Source: Acetobacter pomorum (lineage in GTDB: Bacteria > Pseudomonadota > Alphaproteobacteria > Acetobacterales > Acetobacteraceae). Taken from it: a stretch of 64,000 bases of DNA. Shown here one piece after another: positions 38,501-46,502 of this stretch. The notes below the pieces were generated by a model. That model had not been told where the DNA came from. It worked only from the letters and a program-made list of their open reading frames with translations, and did no database searches. Made by a program: the position numbers and the translations under genes. The DNA is taken from contig NZ_PEBQ01000087.1 of the NCBI RefSeq assembly GCF_002738225.1, positions 1 to 64,000 on the forward strand, in the 5' to 3' direction. Position 1 is the first letter of the stretch; every line of letters begins with the position of its first letter.

Positions 38501-39110
38501 AAATAAAGTCCCCTAAAGATATCTGTCCTGCAAGAGGGGAAATAATATCTTCCTTTTGCTGTCCCAGAACCGCTTCCACACATGCTTGCAAAGCTAAAGA
38601 TGCATCTGTTTCTTCCATAACCGTAAAATGCGGATTCATGGAGGCTTCTAATGGAAAGCGCCGCAACAAAGATTGGCAAAATGCGTGGATTGTTCCAATA
38701 CGCATGCCCCCCGGAAGATCCAGAACCTCTGCAAATAATGCCCGTGCACGGCGGCGTGTTTCATCTGTGCAGGGAACATATAATTCTGCCAGTTCTTTAT
38801 CCAGATCCTTGTCTGCCAATGTCACCCAACGGCCCAAACGGGTTTGAAGCCGGATGGACATTTCTGCGGCCGCAGCTTTGGTAAAAGTGAGACATAAAAT
38901 ACGTGCCGGCGAGCTACCATGTTGAATTGAGCCATCTTCCGTCAACCGCGGCAACATGAGGCGCAAAAGGCGATCAATTAACAATTTTGTTTTGCCACTT
39001 CCTGCAGAAGCCGAAACAAAAACCGATGCAGATGGATCTGATGCCAATGCCTGCTGTGCATTTGCTTGAGCAATAGCTTTTTGCAAAGCCTCCTGTGCAG
39101 ATAAGCTCAT
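35538..39110 (-). CDS. addA: Double-strand break repair helicase-nuclease subunit AddA
   Basis: UvrD/Rep-type helicase and nuclease that, with AddB, resects double-strand breaks for RecA loading. 1190 aa. Walker A is FVSASAGSGKTKLLIDRLL (about residues 30-48), Walker B is LLLDEVQDTSPEQWR, and the C-terminal nuclease motif is KVLVCDFKTGRHAP. Later helicase motifs are seen in VRIMTAHGSKGLQARLV and LLYVALTRAADRLIVCG. Its ATG overlaps the addB stop by four bases. Confidence 0.96.
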   Translation of the reverse strand: MSLSAQEALQKAIAQANAQQALASDPSASVFVSASAGSGKTKLLIDRLLRLMLPRLTEDGSIQHGSSPARILCLTFTKAAAAEMSIRLQTRLGRWVTLADKDLDKELAELYVPCTDETRRRARALFAEVLDLPGGMRIGTIHAFCQSLLRRFPLEASMNPHFTVMEETDASLALQACVEAVLGQQKEDIISPLAGQISLGDFIFISGVLRRDERSSALLNLVVQDSQKAETLLCQVLGIPSDILHGSTEDFLKKICSNLSEEQNLREGFQILSEKGSEAIKRNALLLLDWLALSSSERAEQWTIWRNGFLTKDGKIRSAGLISKKLSEKYADIADYIQKEGARLIKVEEQQRARKLAEMGSALLKMAASVSGLYTTQKARHGQIEYDDLIQRALGLLQEPGAAWVMYKLDGGIDHLLLDEVQDTSPEQWRIAGDLTEEFFSGLGRWSEDAPPRTIFAVGDYKQSIYGFQGADPDSFREWRQKFKNRVQNAHLLWREPELTVSFRSTAPVLKLVDAVFAEPEAAKGVVEEPGQVMEHITARPGEGGRVELWPLVETKEEEDVVSPWEAACGNATRQSPRQKLADAVAKYIFKQLHEKPLCEQKPLKAGDILVLVPRRSPFVGMLVRALKGQNIPVTTLVRTGLADHLAVQDLLFLCAALLLPQDDLTLACVLTSPLGGVSDESLMTLATGREKGEPLWSVLRERHIEQPDWKQAWNFLNGLFKKVDYLTPYEFLSAALGPGGARARLLARLGPEAAEPIDELLSAALRFQDQHPSSLQGFLHWMRHSEETVKREAETGGDAVRIMTAHGSKGLQARLVILPDTVGLPRFEDRLFWAHDKSENLDVPLYVPRNALSVGLTRNLKENMRSRVVEEYNRLLYVALTRAADRLIVCGWKPASTVPAESWYERCRIGFEKAGAHEVDFQEGDWDGSMLLLEERPQTKVAPSKPAPYSEDDNIKATPLPKWMGTAPLWKPVLPEAESPLARPLAPSRPDDAMLGPLPSVHSPLDVTAVTPAKAREAAFRRGNLVHALLQFLPACPVEQQSALAHQWLARPASGLSVHEADKLAQQVLAVLKMPGLADLFDPAARAEQRLAGVAGGQVIVGQVDRLRVLSDKVLVCDFKTGRHAPRTVQGTPVLYLRQMAAYRALLQGIWPDRPVICVLVWTEVPRADVLPDVLLDKHAPGILPAAVS

Positions 39111-42100
39111 TCCTCGCCCTCCTTACGTGCTGCATTCCACTCAGACACACGCGCCAGATGCGCGTAATCTGCAAACCGTGGCTCTCGCCCAGGATGGGGA
39201 TGAGAAAGATAAGGCTGATCTGGCTGATCATAGGCAGCTATGCGCAACAGTAGATTTTCCCAAGTTTGCTCGGCTAAATCTGTAAGACTTAGCTCTTCTC
39301 GTGTATGCACAGCAACTTCTTCCCCCGGCTCTGCCCCGCCTGTCAGACGCCAGTAAATGAGATTTGAAATTTCCTTTGAATGTTCAGGAACCTCCCTGAA
39401 ACCTCCACGCAGAATCATGGCCGCTTCAAGCGGAAGCTGTGGGCTCCACCCCGCCATGACATCCTTGGCTGTTGGCAATGTGCCTGTTTTGTAATCCTGC
39501 ACAATAACGTGCCCATCAACACTCAGTTCTATACGATCTGCCCGACCCACAAGATCAAACTTACCGCCTGGAGCATCTGTAATACTGACACGCCCACGAA
39601 CTTCCGTCAGAATAGCCTGCGGCACACCATACTTGCTCCGCCGTTTTTCTTCAGCTTGTGCAACCCATCGGGCAATACGCATCAATCTGGGGCGCCACCA
39701 TGCACGCAAGGCTGGACGCAAAACATGTTCTTGCAAACTTTCCTGAAATAGTTTGCATAATTTATTTTCCGAATTATCTGGCCATGTCACGCCGTAGGCT
39801 TTTATCCAGCGCTCCAACGCCTTATGCACGATCATGCCATAATCTGATGCATCTGCCGCTTCTTCAAGTTCTGGTAAAACTTCAAGTTTTAGAATGTGTT
39901 TTGCATAAATAGCATAAGGGTCTCTAACCCATGTTTCTATTTCTGTTACGCTCAAACGCCGCGGACGGAGTGCAACAGGCGGCATGGGTTGCGGCGGACT
40001 CACGGGCGTTACAGGTCCATTAGGTTGATCCAGCTTCTGCAACCATATCAATGCAGGATGATTTGGAATATGTCCTTTCTGTCCCTCTAAAAATGCATCC
40101 ATCCGCGTAAGCCATCTGGCAGGCACAACAGGCGCTCCCTCTCGCCGCCGCGCGCTGGAAAGGATGACAGTCTCTGCTGCCGCAGCACTTGCAAAAAAAT
40201 CATGTGCAGCTTGTCCTACAGCCTGCTCAGGAGAAGGAAGCCCCATTCTGTGTCGCATCGGGCGGCTCATCCACGGGCCGGCATCTACTACAGGCGGCCA
40301 CACACCTTCAGAAAGCCCACCAAGGATAACCGTTTCTGCTGTTTGCAACCGAGATTCAAACAAACCCCAGATCAAAACACGTGGATGTAAGGCTTTGGGA
40401 TCTCCCCCACGGCGCATGGCAACACGTTCTGGTGCCAGCACGGCCGTTAACAAGCCATCCAGAACGACAGGAGGCTGAGGAGGCAAAACTTCTGATGCCA
40501 GCATCAATTCTGTCAATTGGCTGGCAAGCATGTTTCCTTCTTCGCCTTGCCACAAACGTTCTACGGCACTTTCCTCATCTGTGCAGGCCAAACGCTCTAC
40601 TGTTGCAATCAATGCAGCCAACAAGTCTGGCATTGGTGCACAATGCTGCTCTATATCTTGCGGAGTTTGTACGTTTGCGCCTGTTACATCGTGCTCCCAA
40701 CCAAGAATAGGTTCCAAACAAAAAGTCAGACGCTGCATAAAAGCAGAAAGTGGCACAGGCCCAAATGGCCGATCTGCCGTAATGCCACCTTCTAATTTGG
40801 CTTTTACTCTTTCATTCGAAGTTTCAAGAGCATTTTCTACCGCCTGACATAAGGCCGCAAAACCAGGTGGGGGAGCTGGGCCACGTAAAACAGCACGTTC
40901 CAAAAGGCGTGCCGTTGCACGGCAAGATCCTGATGAAAAACCACATGCAACCAAAGGATGTTTTAAAACACTTAGGAGAGATACTGGGGAAAAACGATTA
41001 TCTACCATCTGGGCAACCAGACGCAACAAAACAGCAGCAGGCGTATCTACCAAAGATGAACCAGCACTATCATCTGCCAGAATACCCCAACGGGCCAATT
41101 CAGTTGCAACGCGGGATGCAAGCCCCCTATCTGGAGTGATCAGTGCAACACGATGAGCAGGCTGTTGAATTGCATCACGCATAATCATGCTGATTGCAAC
41201 GGCTTCCTCCTGCTGATCTGCGGCATCCAATCTATAAACGTTTTCTAGTTCCGCCCCCTCTGGTCGAGACCAATCATCTAAAGCTTCAGCAGGAAGAAGA
41301 ATACGTGAAAGGGTTGCAGCACGTTCAGAACCTTCCCCCTCTCCTTCCCAAACCTGCACATTATCACGGGTGATTTGCAAATTTTTGAGTAAGGAGCTTA
41401 ACCCAGCTTGGGGATGACTATCTGGTAAAGAAAGAAATGTCTCTTCCGCCATAATCATGTCCAGACCCGGCAATATCACCTTGCCACATGGACACTCCAA
41501 AACGGCTTTAAGCACACTTATTGTAGGGGGCATAACATGGGTAAACCCGGCAGCCCATATTGGAGTCATGTCTCCCTGCTTTGCCAGATTACGCCATAAA
41601 TCAGCTTGTGCATCCAACAATGCAACTTGCCTGGCTACGGGATTCATCACCCCATTTTCCTTGAGCCATTCAGGCCATGCCTGTGTCACAATTTCTAAAA
41701 ATCTTAAGATAATTTGCCAATGTTCTGCAAAATTTTCCTGCACAGCCTCCGGTAGACGTTCTGCCAGATTCACTCCAGCCCACTCGGCTTCATCCATAAG
41801 ATCTGCCAGAGCTTTTGCCAAAGGCCATGCCTGATCCAGAGTTGGACGGGTGCCAAAAGCTTTGTCTGCTTGCAACACAAGCCGTGTTAGCACAGCCAAC
41901 CGTGTCATCCCGCTTACAGCAGGTGGCAAGTCAAGTGCTTTCATGCCTCCTATGCCAGCAGATAATCCAAGCTCGGCTTCATCCAATGCACCAATAGGCA
42001 CAATGCGGGGCAGCAGTACGCTTTGCCCATCCATGTAACGCACAAAGGCTTCGGTAAGCGCGCGGGCAGCACGCCTGCCGGGCAACACAATAATACCTTC

Positions 42101-42196
42101 TCCTATTGCTTCCACATCGTGATTTGCGGCTTCTATCCAACGCAAAGCCAGTTGATCCAAAAAAGGAAGATGCGCGGGAATTGTTGTGATTTTCAT
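39107..42196 (-). CDS. addB: Double-strand break repair protein AddB
   Basis: Partner of AddA, of alphaproteobacterial type. 1029 aa from the ATG at 42196, which overlaps the tsaE stop (ATGA). The N-terminal helicase-like half has a degenerate ATP loop (VLPGRRAARAL). The C-terminal RecB-like nuclease domain carries HVIVQDYKTGTLP and the upstream His region ...DYGMIVHKALERWI. The typical Fe-S cysteine set is not apparent. Sequence in this stretch looks more AT-rich than the neighbouring tol and rfb genes (qualitative impression). Confidence 0.94.
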   Translation of the reverse strand: MKITTIPAHLPFLDQLALRWIEAANHDVEAIGEGIIVLPGRRAARALTEAFVRYMDGQSVLLPRIVPIGALDEAELGLSAGIGGMKALDLPPAVSGMTRLAVLTRLVLQADKAFGTRPTLDQAWPLAKALADLMDEAEWAGVNLAERLPEAVQENFAEHWQIILRFLEIVTQAWPEWLKENGVMNPVARQVALLDAQADLWRNLAKQGDMTPIWAAGFTHVMPPTISVLKAVLECPCGKVILPGLDMIMAEETFLSLPDSHPQAGLSSLLKNLQITRDNVQVWEGEGEGSERAATLSRILLPAEALDDWSRPEGAELENVYRLDAADQQEEAVAISMIMRDAIQQPAHRVALITPDRGLASRVATELARWGILADDSAGSSLVDTPAAVLLRLVAQMVDNRFSPVSLLSVLKHPLVACGFSSGSCRATARLLERAVLRGPAPPPGFAALCQAVENALETSNERVKAKLEGGITADRPFGPVPLSAFMQRLTFCLEPILGWEHDVTGANVQTPQDIEQHCAPMPDLLAALIATVERLACTDEESAVERLWQGEEGNMLASQLTELMLASEVLPPQPPVVLDGLLTAVLAPERVAMRRGGDPKALHPRVLIWGLFESRLQTAETVILGGLSEGVWPPVVDAGPWMSRPMRHRMGLPSPEQAVGQAAHDFFASAAAAETVILSSARRREGAPVVPARWLTRMDAFLEGQKGHIPNHPALIWLQKLDQPNGPVTPVSPPQPMPPVALRPRRLSVTEIETWVRDPYAIYAKHILKLEVLPELEEAADASDYGMIVHKALERWIKAYGVTWPDNSENKLCKLFQESLQEHVLRPALRAWWRPRLMRIARWVAQAEEKRRSKYGVPQAILTEVRGRVSITDAPGGKFDLVGRADRIELSVDGHVIVQDYKTGTLPTAKDVMAGWSPQLPLEAAMILRGGFREVPEHSKEISNLIYWRLTGGAEPGEEVAVHTREELSLTDLAEQTWENLLLRIAAYDQPDQPYLSHPHPGREPRFADYAHLARVSEWNAARKEGEE

Positions 42197-42651
42197 ATGG
42201 CAGCTCCATCTTCTGCCATATCTGCTTTTTTCAGCCTTTCCTCCCACCCCGATATGCGCACACGGCGCTGCCCCTCCGGCAAAACATCTATTTCAAGAGC
42301 GAGAGCATCATCAGGTAGCCAGTCTTCCAACCTCTGCGGCCATTCTACAAGCACCACACCGTCTCGCGCCTCATCCCATCCCAGTTCTTCCAGTTCATCT
42401 GGGCTACCCAGACGCCATAAATCAAAGTGTGAGACAGCACATAAAGGGGCTTCGTAAGATTGCACCAAGGTATAGGTCGGGCTTGGCACCTCCAATTGTG
42501 GCATTTGGCAAAACGCACGCAAGAACGCACGCGCAAAAAGACTTTTTCCCGCGCCGAGCGGACCAGATAACAGAATGGCATCTCCCGCGCGGGCATATTC
42601 TGCCAGCTTTGCTGCCAGTTTTATCGTCGCATCTTCATTCTTCAGCAACAT
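42193..42651 (-). CDS. tsaE: tRNA N6-threonylcarbamoyladenosine synthesis ATPase TsaE
   Basis: ATPase needed for t6A37 formation in tRNAs reading ANN codons. 152 aa from the ATG at 42651; an ATG at 42693 would add 14 residues. Walker A LLSGPLGAGKSLFARAFLRA near the N terminus, the PSPTYTLVQSYE switch and FDLWRL are typical of the family. First gene of the tsaE-addB-addA unit. Confidence 0.9.
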   Translation of the reverse strand: MLLKNEDATIKLAAKLAEYARAGDAILLSGPLGAGKSLFARAFLRAFCQMPQLEVPSPTYTLVQSYEAPLCAVSHFDLWRLGSPDELEELGWDEARDGVVLVEWPQRLEDWLPDDALALEIDVLPEGQRRVRISGWEERLKKADMAEDGAAI

Positions 42652-42693
42652 ATTCCAAACCACGCCGCTTTTCTCCCCTGCTTGCCCAACCAT

Positions 42694-43040
42694 TCATGCC
42701 ACATCAAAAAATTGAGAGCTTTTTCCATTATGAACTTTGCATCATCACAAAAACGTATGTGTGGATAATGAAAAGAAAACTTATTGTTATCTCATTGTTT
42801 AAAAATACTTTTTTTTTGAGACCTACATCACAAAACCCAAACAGAAATTAGCAAAATCTTAATGCTTCAGAATTATAATCGCTCATTCATATGCGCAAAC
42901 AACATGATTGATCTGCACAAAACAAACTTTGAAATGAAATAATGTTTGTTTCTTTTTGAACACGCATAGGTTTAGTTATATCAACCATATGCAACCACAA
43001 GATGCATACCTGATTCTCTGAACCATAATGAGGTTCCACC
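42694..43040. other. AT-rich intergenic region upstream of the CtrA-like regulator
   Basis: No coding frame is supported. It separates divergent genes and should hold the promoter of the regulator. It includes an 8-bp perfect dyad AAACAAAC/GTTTGTTT (42920-42927 and 42944-42951, 16-bp spacing) and a TTAG-N7-TTAA site (42848-42862), one mismatch from the CtrA box TTAA-N7-TTAA. A GAGG Shine-Dalgarno sequence lies just before the ATG at 43041. Confidence 0.5.
42848..42862 (+). promoter_or_regulatory. Candidate CtrA-type box upstream of the CtrA-like gene
   Basis: TTAG (42848-42851), seven bases, TTAA (42859-42862): one mismatch from the TTAA-N7-TTAA consensus, about 180 bp before the start codon. 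Such sites arise by chance in AT-rich DNA, so autoregulation is only a hypothesis. Confidence 0.25.
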
Positions 43041-43820
43041 ATGCGTATTGTACTTTTAGAAAATAATTTTACCTCCAGTCGGGAAATATTCTCGGCATTA
43101 ACAAAATCCTCTTTTTCAGTAGATATGGTTCAGTCTGATCAGGCCGCTATCGAATTACTTAGAAATTATGATTACGGCCTTGCCATTCTTCATCTGCAAC
43201 ACCCAGATATTTATGGATATGACATTCTGAGCACATTACGCTCTTTGAAAATAATCATCCCTGTTATCGTTATTTCACCAATCAATACTCCGGCCGTAAA
43301 AATCAGGGCTTTTTCTGCAGGCGCTGATGATTACCTTGCAGAACCTTTTGATCCAACCGAGCTTACAGCCCGCGTACAGGCTATTTTACGACGTGCACAT
43401 GGCTACGCCCATCCTATTGCGGAAATTGGCAATCTTACAGTTAACTTAGGCAACCATACTGTAACAGCCAACAACAAGCAGATACACCTGACGTGCAAAG
43501 AGTTTGCCATCCTTGAACTGCTTATTTTACGTAAAGGAATGGCTCAAACCAAGGAAACGCTTCTAAACCATTTATATGGTGGCAGAGATGAACCTGATAT
43601 TAAAATTATAGATGTTTTTATTTGTAAACTTCGCAAAAAACTACAAGCAGCCGGTATTGATAATCTTATTTCTACTGTATGGGGTAGAGGCTATATTCTG
43701 AACACCCCACAAACACAACAAATGCCTGCATCTTCATCTATGCCAGAAAAATCCACTCAGCATACACAGCCCTCCGCAACACATACCAACCATCTTCATG
43801 CTGTAGGCGACAATGCATGA
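43041..43820 (+). CDS. CtrA-like OmpR-family response regulator with a degenerate receiver domain
   Basis: 259 aa. The winged-helix domain (about 125-230) is very close to CtrA as remembered, including LNHLYGGRDEPDIKIIDVF, ICKLRKKL and VWGRGYIL, so DNA recognition is probably CtrA-like. The receiver keeps the CtrA frame but lacks its phosphorylation machinery. The phosphoacceptor Asp51 is His51 in ILHLQHPD, the acidic pair Asp8/Asp9 is Asn8/Asn9 in LLENNF, and the conserved Lys101 is Glu101 in YLAEPF. A Gln/Ser/Thr/His-rich tail of about 33 residues ends the protein. It cannot be phosphorylated in the standard way, so it may be constitutive, ligand-regulated, or a competitor of a true CtrA. 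The ATG follows GAGG. Confidence 0.9.
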   Translation: MRIVLLENNFTSSREIFSALTKSSFSVDMVQSDQAAIELLRNYDYGLAILHLQHPDIYGYDILSTLRSLKIIIPVIVISPINTPAVKIRAFSAGADDYLAEPFDPTELTARVQAILRRAHGYAHPIAEIGNLTVNLGNHTVTANNKQIHLTCKEFAILELLILRKGMAQTKETLLNHLYGGRDEPDIKIIDVFICKLRKKLQAAGIDNLISTVWGRGYILNTPQTQQMPASSSMPEKSTQHTQPSATHTNHLHAVGDNA

Positions 43821-43860
43821 CACTTCAGAATGGATTTTTACCGCACATAAGCTTCTTATT

Positions 43861-43888
43861 GGCAGAGAATTCTAAAAAATTCCCTGCC
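43861..43888. terminator. Hairpin between convergent regulator and glmM
   Basis: Arms 43861-43871 and 43878-43888 pair over 11 positions with one mismatch around a 6-nt loop, in the 80-bp gap between convergent genes. Possible bidirectional terminator. Confidence 0.4.
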
Positions 43889-43900
43889 TGAACATTGTCT

Positions 43901-45259
43901 TCAGGCTGGCACACGCACCTGTTCAAGCACGTCACACATCTGATCAACAACTTCATCAACCAGATCAGCATCTTCAGCTTCTGCCATCACGCGCACCAAG
44001 GGTTCTGTACCACTTTTACGCAGCACCAAACGCCCGCGCCCAGCCAGACGCCGTTCAACATCAGCCTGACGTTTTTTGACCTCATCCAAGTCCAGCGGAC
44101 AGGCGCCCCTATAACGCACATTTTTTAGTTTTTGAGGAAATGGCTGAAACATCCGGCATACTTCACTTGCCGGACGACCGTCCTGCACCAATACTGCCAG
44201 AATTTGCAGCGCAGCAATCAGACCATCTCCAGTGGTTGCAAAATCTGTCAACACCATATGGCCAGATTGTTCACCACCAATGTTTGCCTGCCGCTCCAGC
44301 ATACGTTCCACAACATAGCGGTCACCCACTGCCGTACGCTCCAGAGTGACACCCAGCTTTTCAAGGAACCGCTCCAGCCCCATATTGGACATCACAGTTG
44401 CCACAACAGCATTGCCAACCAAGCGTCCCTCACGCGCCCAAGACTGCGCAATAAGGGCCAGAATCTGATCACCATCAATCAGTTGGCCTGTTTCATCTGC
44501 AATCAGAACACGGTCTGCATCTCCATCCAGCGCGATGCCCAGATTGGCCTTATGTTTTACAACCGCCGCGCATAATGCCTCTGGATGTGTAGAGCCGCAA
44601 TTTTCATTAATGTTTACGCCATTGGGCTCACATCCTATCCGGATAACTTCTGCCCCAAGTTCCCACAATGCTGTTGGCGCAACCCGATAGGCAGATCCGT
44701 TTGCGCAATCAATCACAATCTTCATGCCGTCCAAGCGCAATTTGCGGGGGAACGATGCCTTGGCACTTTCTATATACCGACCGGCAGCATCATTCAGACG
44801 GGATGCGCGCCCAATATGCTCTGGCGTCGCCAGCCGTGCTGTAAGATCCTGATCCATCATGGCTTCAATTTCACTTTCATCCTGATCAGAAAGCTTGAAA
44901 CCATCTGGACCAAACAGCTTAATACCATTGTCTCCAAAAGGATTATGAGAGGCAGAAATCATAACACCTAGATCGGCTCTGAGAGAACGTGTGAGCATGG
45001 CAATTGCCGGTGTTGGCAGCGGCCCAACCAGCGTGACATCCATACCCGCAGACAAAAAGCCCGAAACCATAGCGCTTTCGATCATGTAACCTGAAAGCCG
45101 CGTATCCTTTCCTAACAGAACGCTATGCCGATGATCACCCCGCTTGAAATGTAACCCAGCTGCCTGCCCCAATTTTTGGGCAATTTCCACTGTCATTGGT
45201 GCAATATTAGCGGTGCCACGAATACCATCTGTTCCGAAAAAACGCTTCATTCTGCTCAT
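43901..45259 (-). CDS. glmM: Phosphoglucosamine mutase
   Basis: Converts glucosamine-6-phosphate to glucosamine-1-phosphate for UDP-GlcNAc and peptidoglycan/LPS synthesis. 452 aa (start 45259; ATG 45250 also possible). [12 protein letters not shown] at the N terminus, phosphoserine site Ser104 in [12 protein letters not shown], metal loop DGDADRVL, and the sugar-binding GGEQSGH. It lies downstream of folP on the same strand, a common arrangement. Confidence 0.96.
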   Translation of the reverse strand: MSRMKRFFGTDGIRGTANIAPMTVEIAQKLGQAAGLHFKRGDHRHSVLLGKDTRLSGYMIESAMVSGFLSAGMDVTLVGPLPTPAIAMLTRSLRADLGVMISASHNPFGDNGIKLFGPDGFKLSDQDESEIEAMMDQDLTARLATPEHIGRASRLNDAAGRYIESAKASFPRKLRLDGMKIVIDCANGSAYRVAPTALWELGAEVIRIGCEPNGVNINENCGSTHPEALCAAVVKHKANLGIALDGDADRVLIADETGQLIDGDQILALIAQSWAREGRLVGNAVVATVMSNMGLERFLEKLGVTLERTAVGDRYVVERMLERQANIGGEQSGHMVLTDFATTGDGLIAALQILAVLVQDGRPASEVCRMFQPFPQKLKNVRYRGACPLDLDEVKKRQADVERRLAGRGRLVLRKSGTEPLVRVMAEAEDADLVDEVVDQMCDVLEQVRVPA

Positions 45260-45384
45260 TCCATTCTGTCCGCTTCAGACAGAAAAAGTCCGCCCTGCCA
45301 TAAAGAACGGAACTGCCTTCTTGCGATCTTCTTTTATTTCCTAAAACGGTTTTGGGCAGGAAGGAACCTTGTTCAGGCAGGAAA

Positions 45385-46428
45385 TCAATTTTTTCCGTTC
45401 AGATATATTTCTCGCCACACATTTACAGCCTGCATCATACCTTTCACATCATGCACGCGCAAAATCGGATGCCCTAAAGCCATAGCGGGAAAAGATGCTG
45501 CCTGCGTACCGGCATCCCGCAAATGTGGTATTTCTTCTCCGGTAAGAGTGCCGATCATTCGTTTGCGCGAAACACCAAACACAATGCGGCAGCCCAGATT
45601 AGCCAGCAAAAGAATATGCCGTAGCAGATCCTTATTTTGCTCAAATGTTTTTGCAAAACCAAACCCGGGATCCACCATAATCCGATGCCGTGCAATTCCG
45701 CCTTTTTCAGCAACCTCAATCCGTTGTGCAAGTTCACGCACCACATCCACACTGACATCTTCATACACGGCATGCTGCGCCATGGTTTGCGGCGTGCCGC
45801 GCATATGCATCAACACAACGCCACAATCCTGTGTCGCCAGAAAAGACAATGCGGCTTCATCATGTGCAAGAGCTGTTACATCGTTAATAATACGCGCCCC
45901 TGCCTTTAAGGCACACTTCATCACATAACTCTTCCGCGTATCTACAGAAACAGCCACATCTGGCAATTCTGTTTGTAACGCGGCAAGAACAGGGCCAATA
46001 CGTTTCCATTCCTCTTCCGGTGTTACAATGGCTGCGCCTGGACGTGTGCTTTCTCCACCAATATCCAGCACGGTTGCGCCAGAACGCAACATTTCACGCG
46101 CTTTCAATATGGTCTGATCAATATCCCCAAACTGACCGCCATCGCTAAAACTATCTGGGGTGATATTCAAAATCCCCATCACTTGAGGGCCTTCCGGCAA
46201 AACAACCGCCGGGACGGAATGCGTTATCCGCTTAAGTTCTGATGCCCAATCTTGCGGCACTTTATGCGCAGACATTAACCCAACGGTCTGATACCCCTCT
46301 ATCAAACGGGCAAATGTAAATGCCACCGGACCACCGCATAACGGTAAAGCATCACCTTGCCTGATAGCCTTCTGCGCTATGCTGCCATAGACAAGCCCCA
46401 AGGGTTCAATCAGCCGCAAACACATCAT
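45385..46428 (-). CDS. folP: Dihydropteroate synthase with an N-terminal extension
   Basis: Condenses p-aminobenzoate with dihydropterin pyrophosphate. From the ATG at 46428 the product is 347 aa. The core begins around residue 80 with MGILNITPDSFSDGG, then DIGGESTRPGA, and ends with FGVSRKRMIG and LRVHDV. The roughly 80-residue N-terminal extension is longer than the usual family length of about 270-285. A frame extension to a GTG at 46482 would run through the ftsH terminator and is rejected. It is followed by glmM. Confidence 0.92.
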   Translation of the reverse strand: MMCLRLIEPLGLVYGSIAQKAIRQGDALPLCGGPVAFTFARLIEGYQTVGLMSAHKVPQDWASELKRITHSVPAVVLPEGPQVMGILNITPDSFSDGGQFGDIDQTILKAREMLRSGATVLDIGGESTRPGAAIVTPEEEWKRIGPVLAALQTELPDVAVSVDTRKSYVMKCALKAGARIINDVTALAHDEAALSFLATQDCGVVLMHMRGTPQTMAQHAVYEDVSVDVVRELAQRIEVAEKGGIARHRIMVDPGFGFAKTFEQNKDLLRHILLLANLGCRIVFGVSRKRMIGTLTGEEIPHLRDAGTQAASFPAMALGHPILRVHDVKGMMQAVNVWREIYLNGKN

Positions 46429-46450
46429 CTCTTCTGCTCTTTCCAAACAA

Positions 46451-46478
46451 AAAGAGGCGACATTTCTGCCGCCTCTTT
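46451..46478 (-). terminator. Intrinsic terminator after ftsH
   Basis: A 9-bp perfect stem (arms 46451-46459 and 46470-46478) with a 10-nt loop, followed on the minus strand by a T-rich run. It lies between the ftsH stop and folP, whose ATG is 22 bp beyond, so readthrough may set folP expression. Confidence 0.75.
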
Positions 46479-46502
46479 CCACTTTACATCTTTATTTGAA
46501 AG

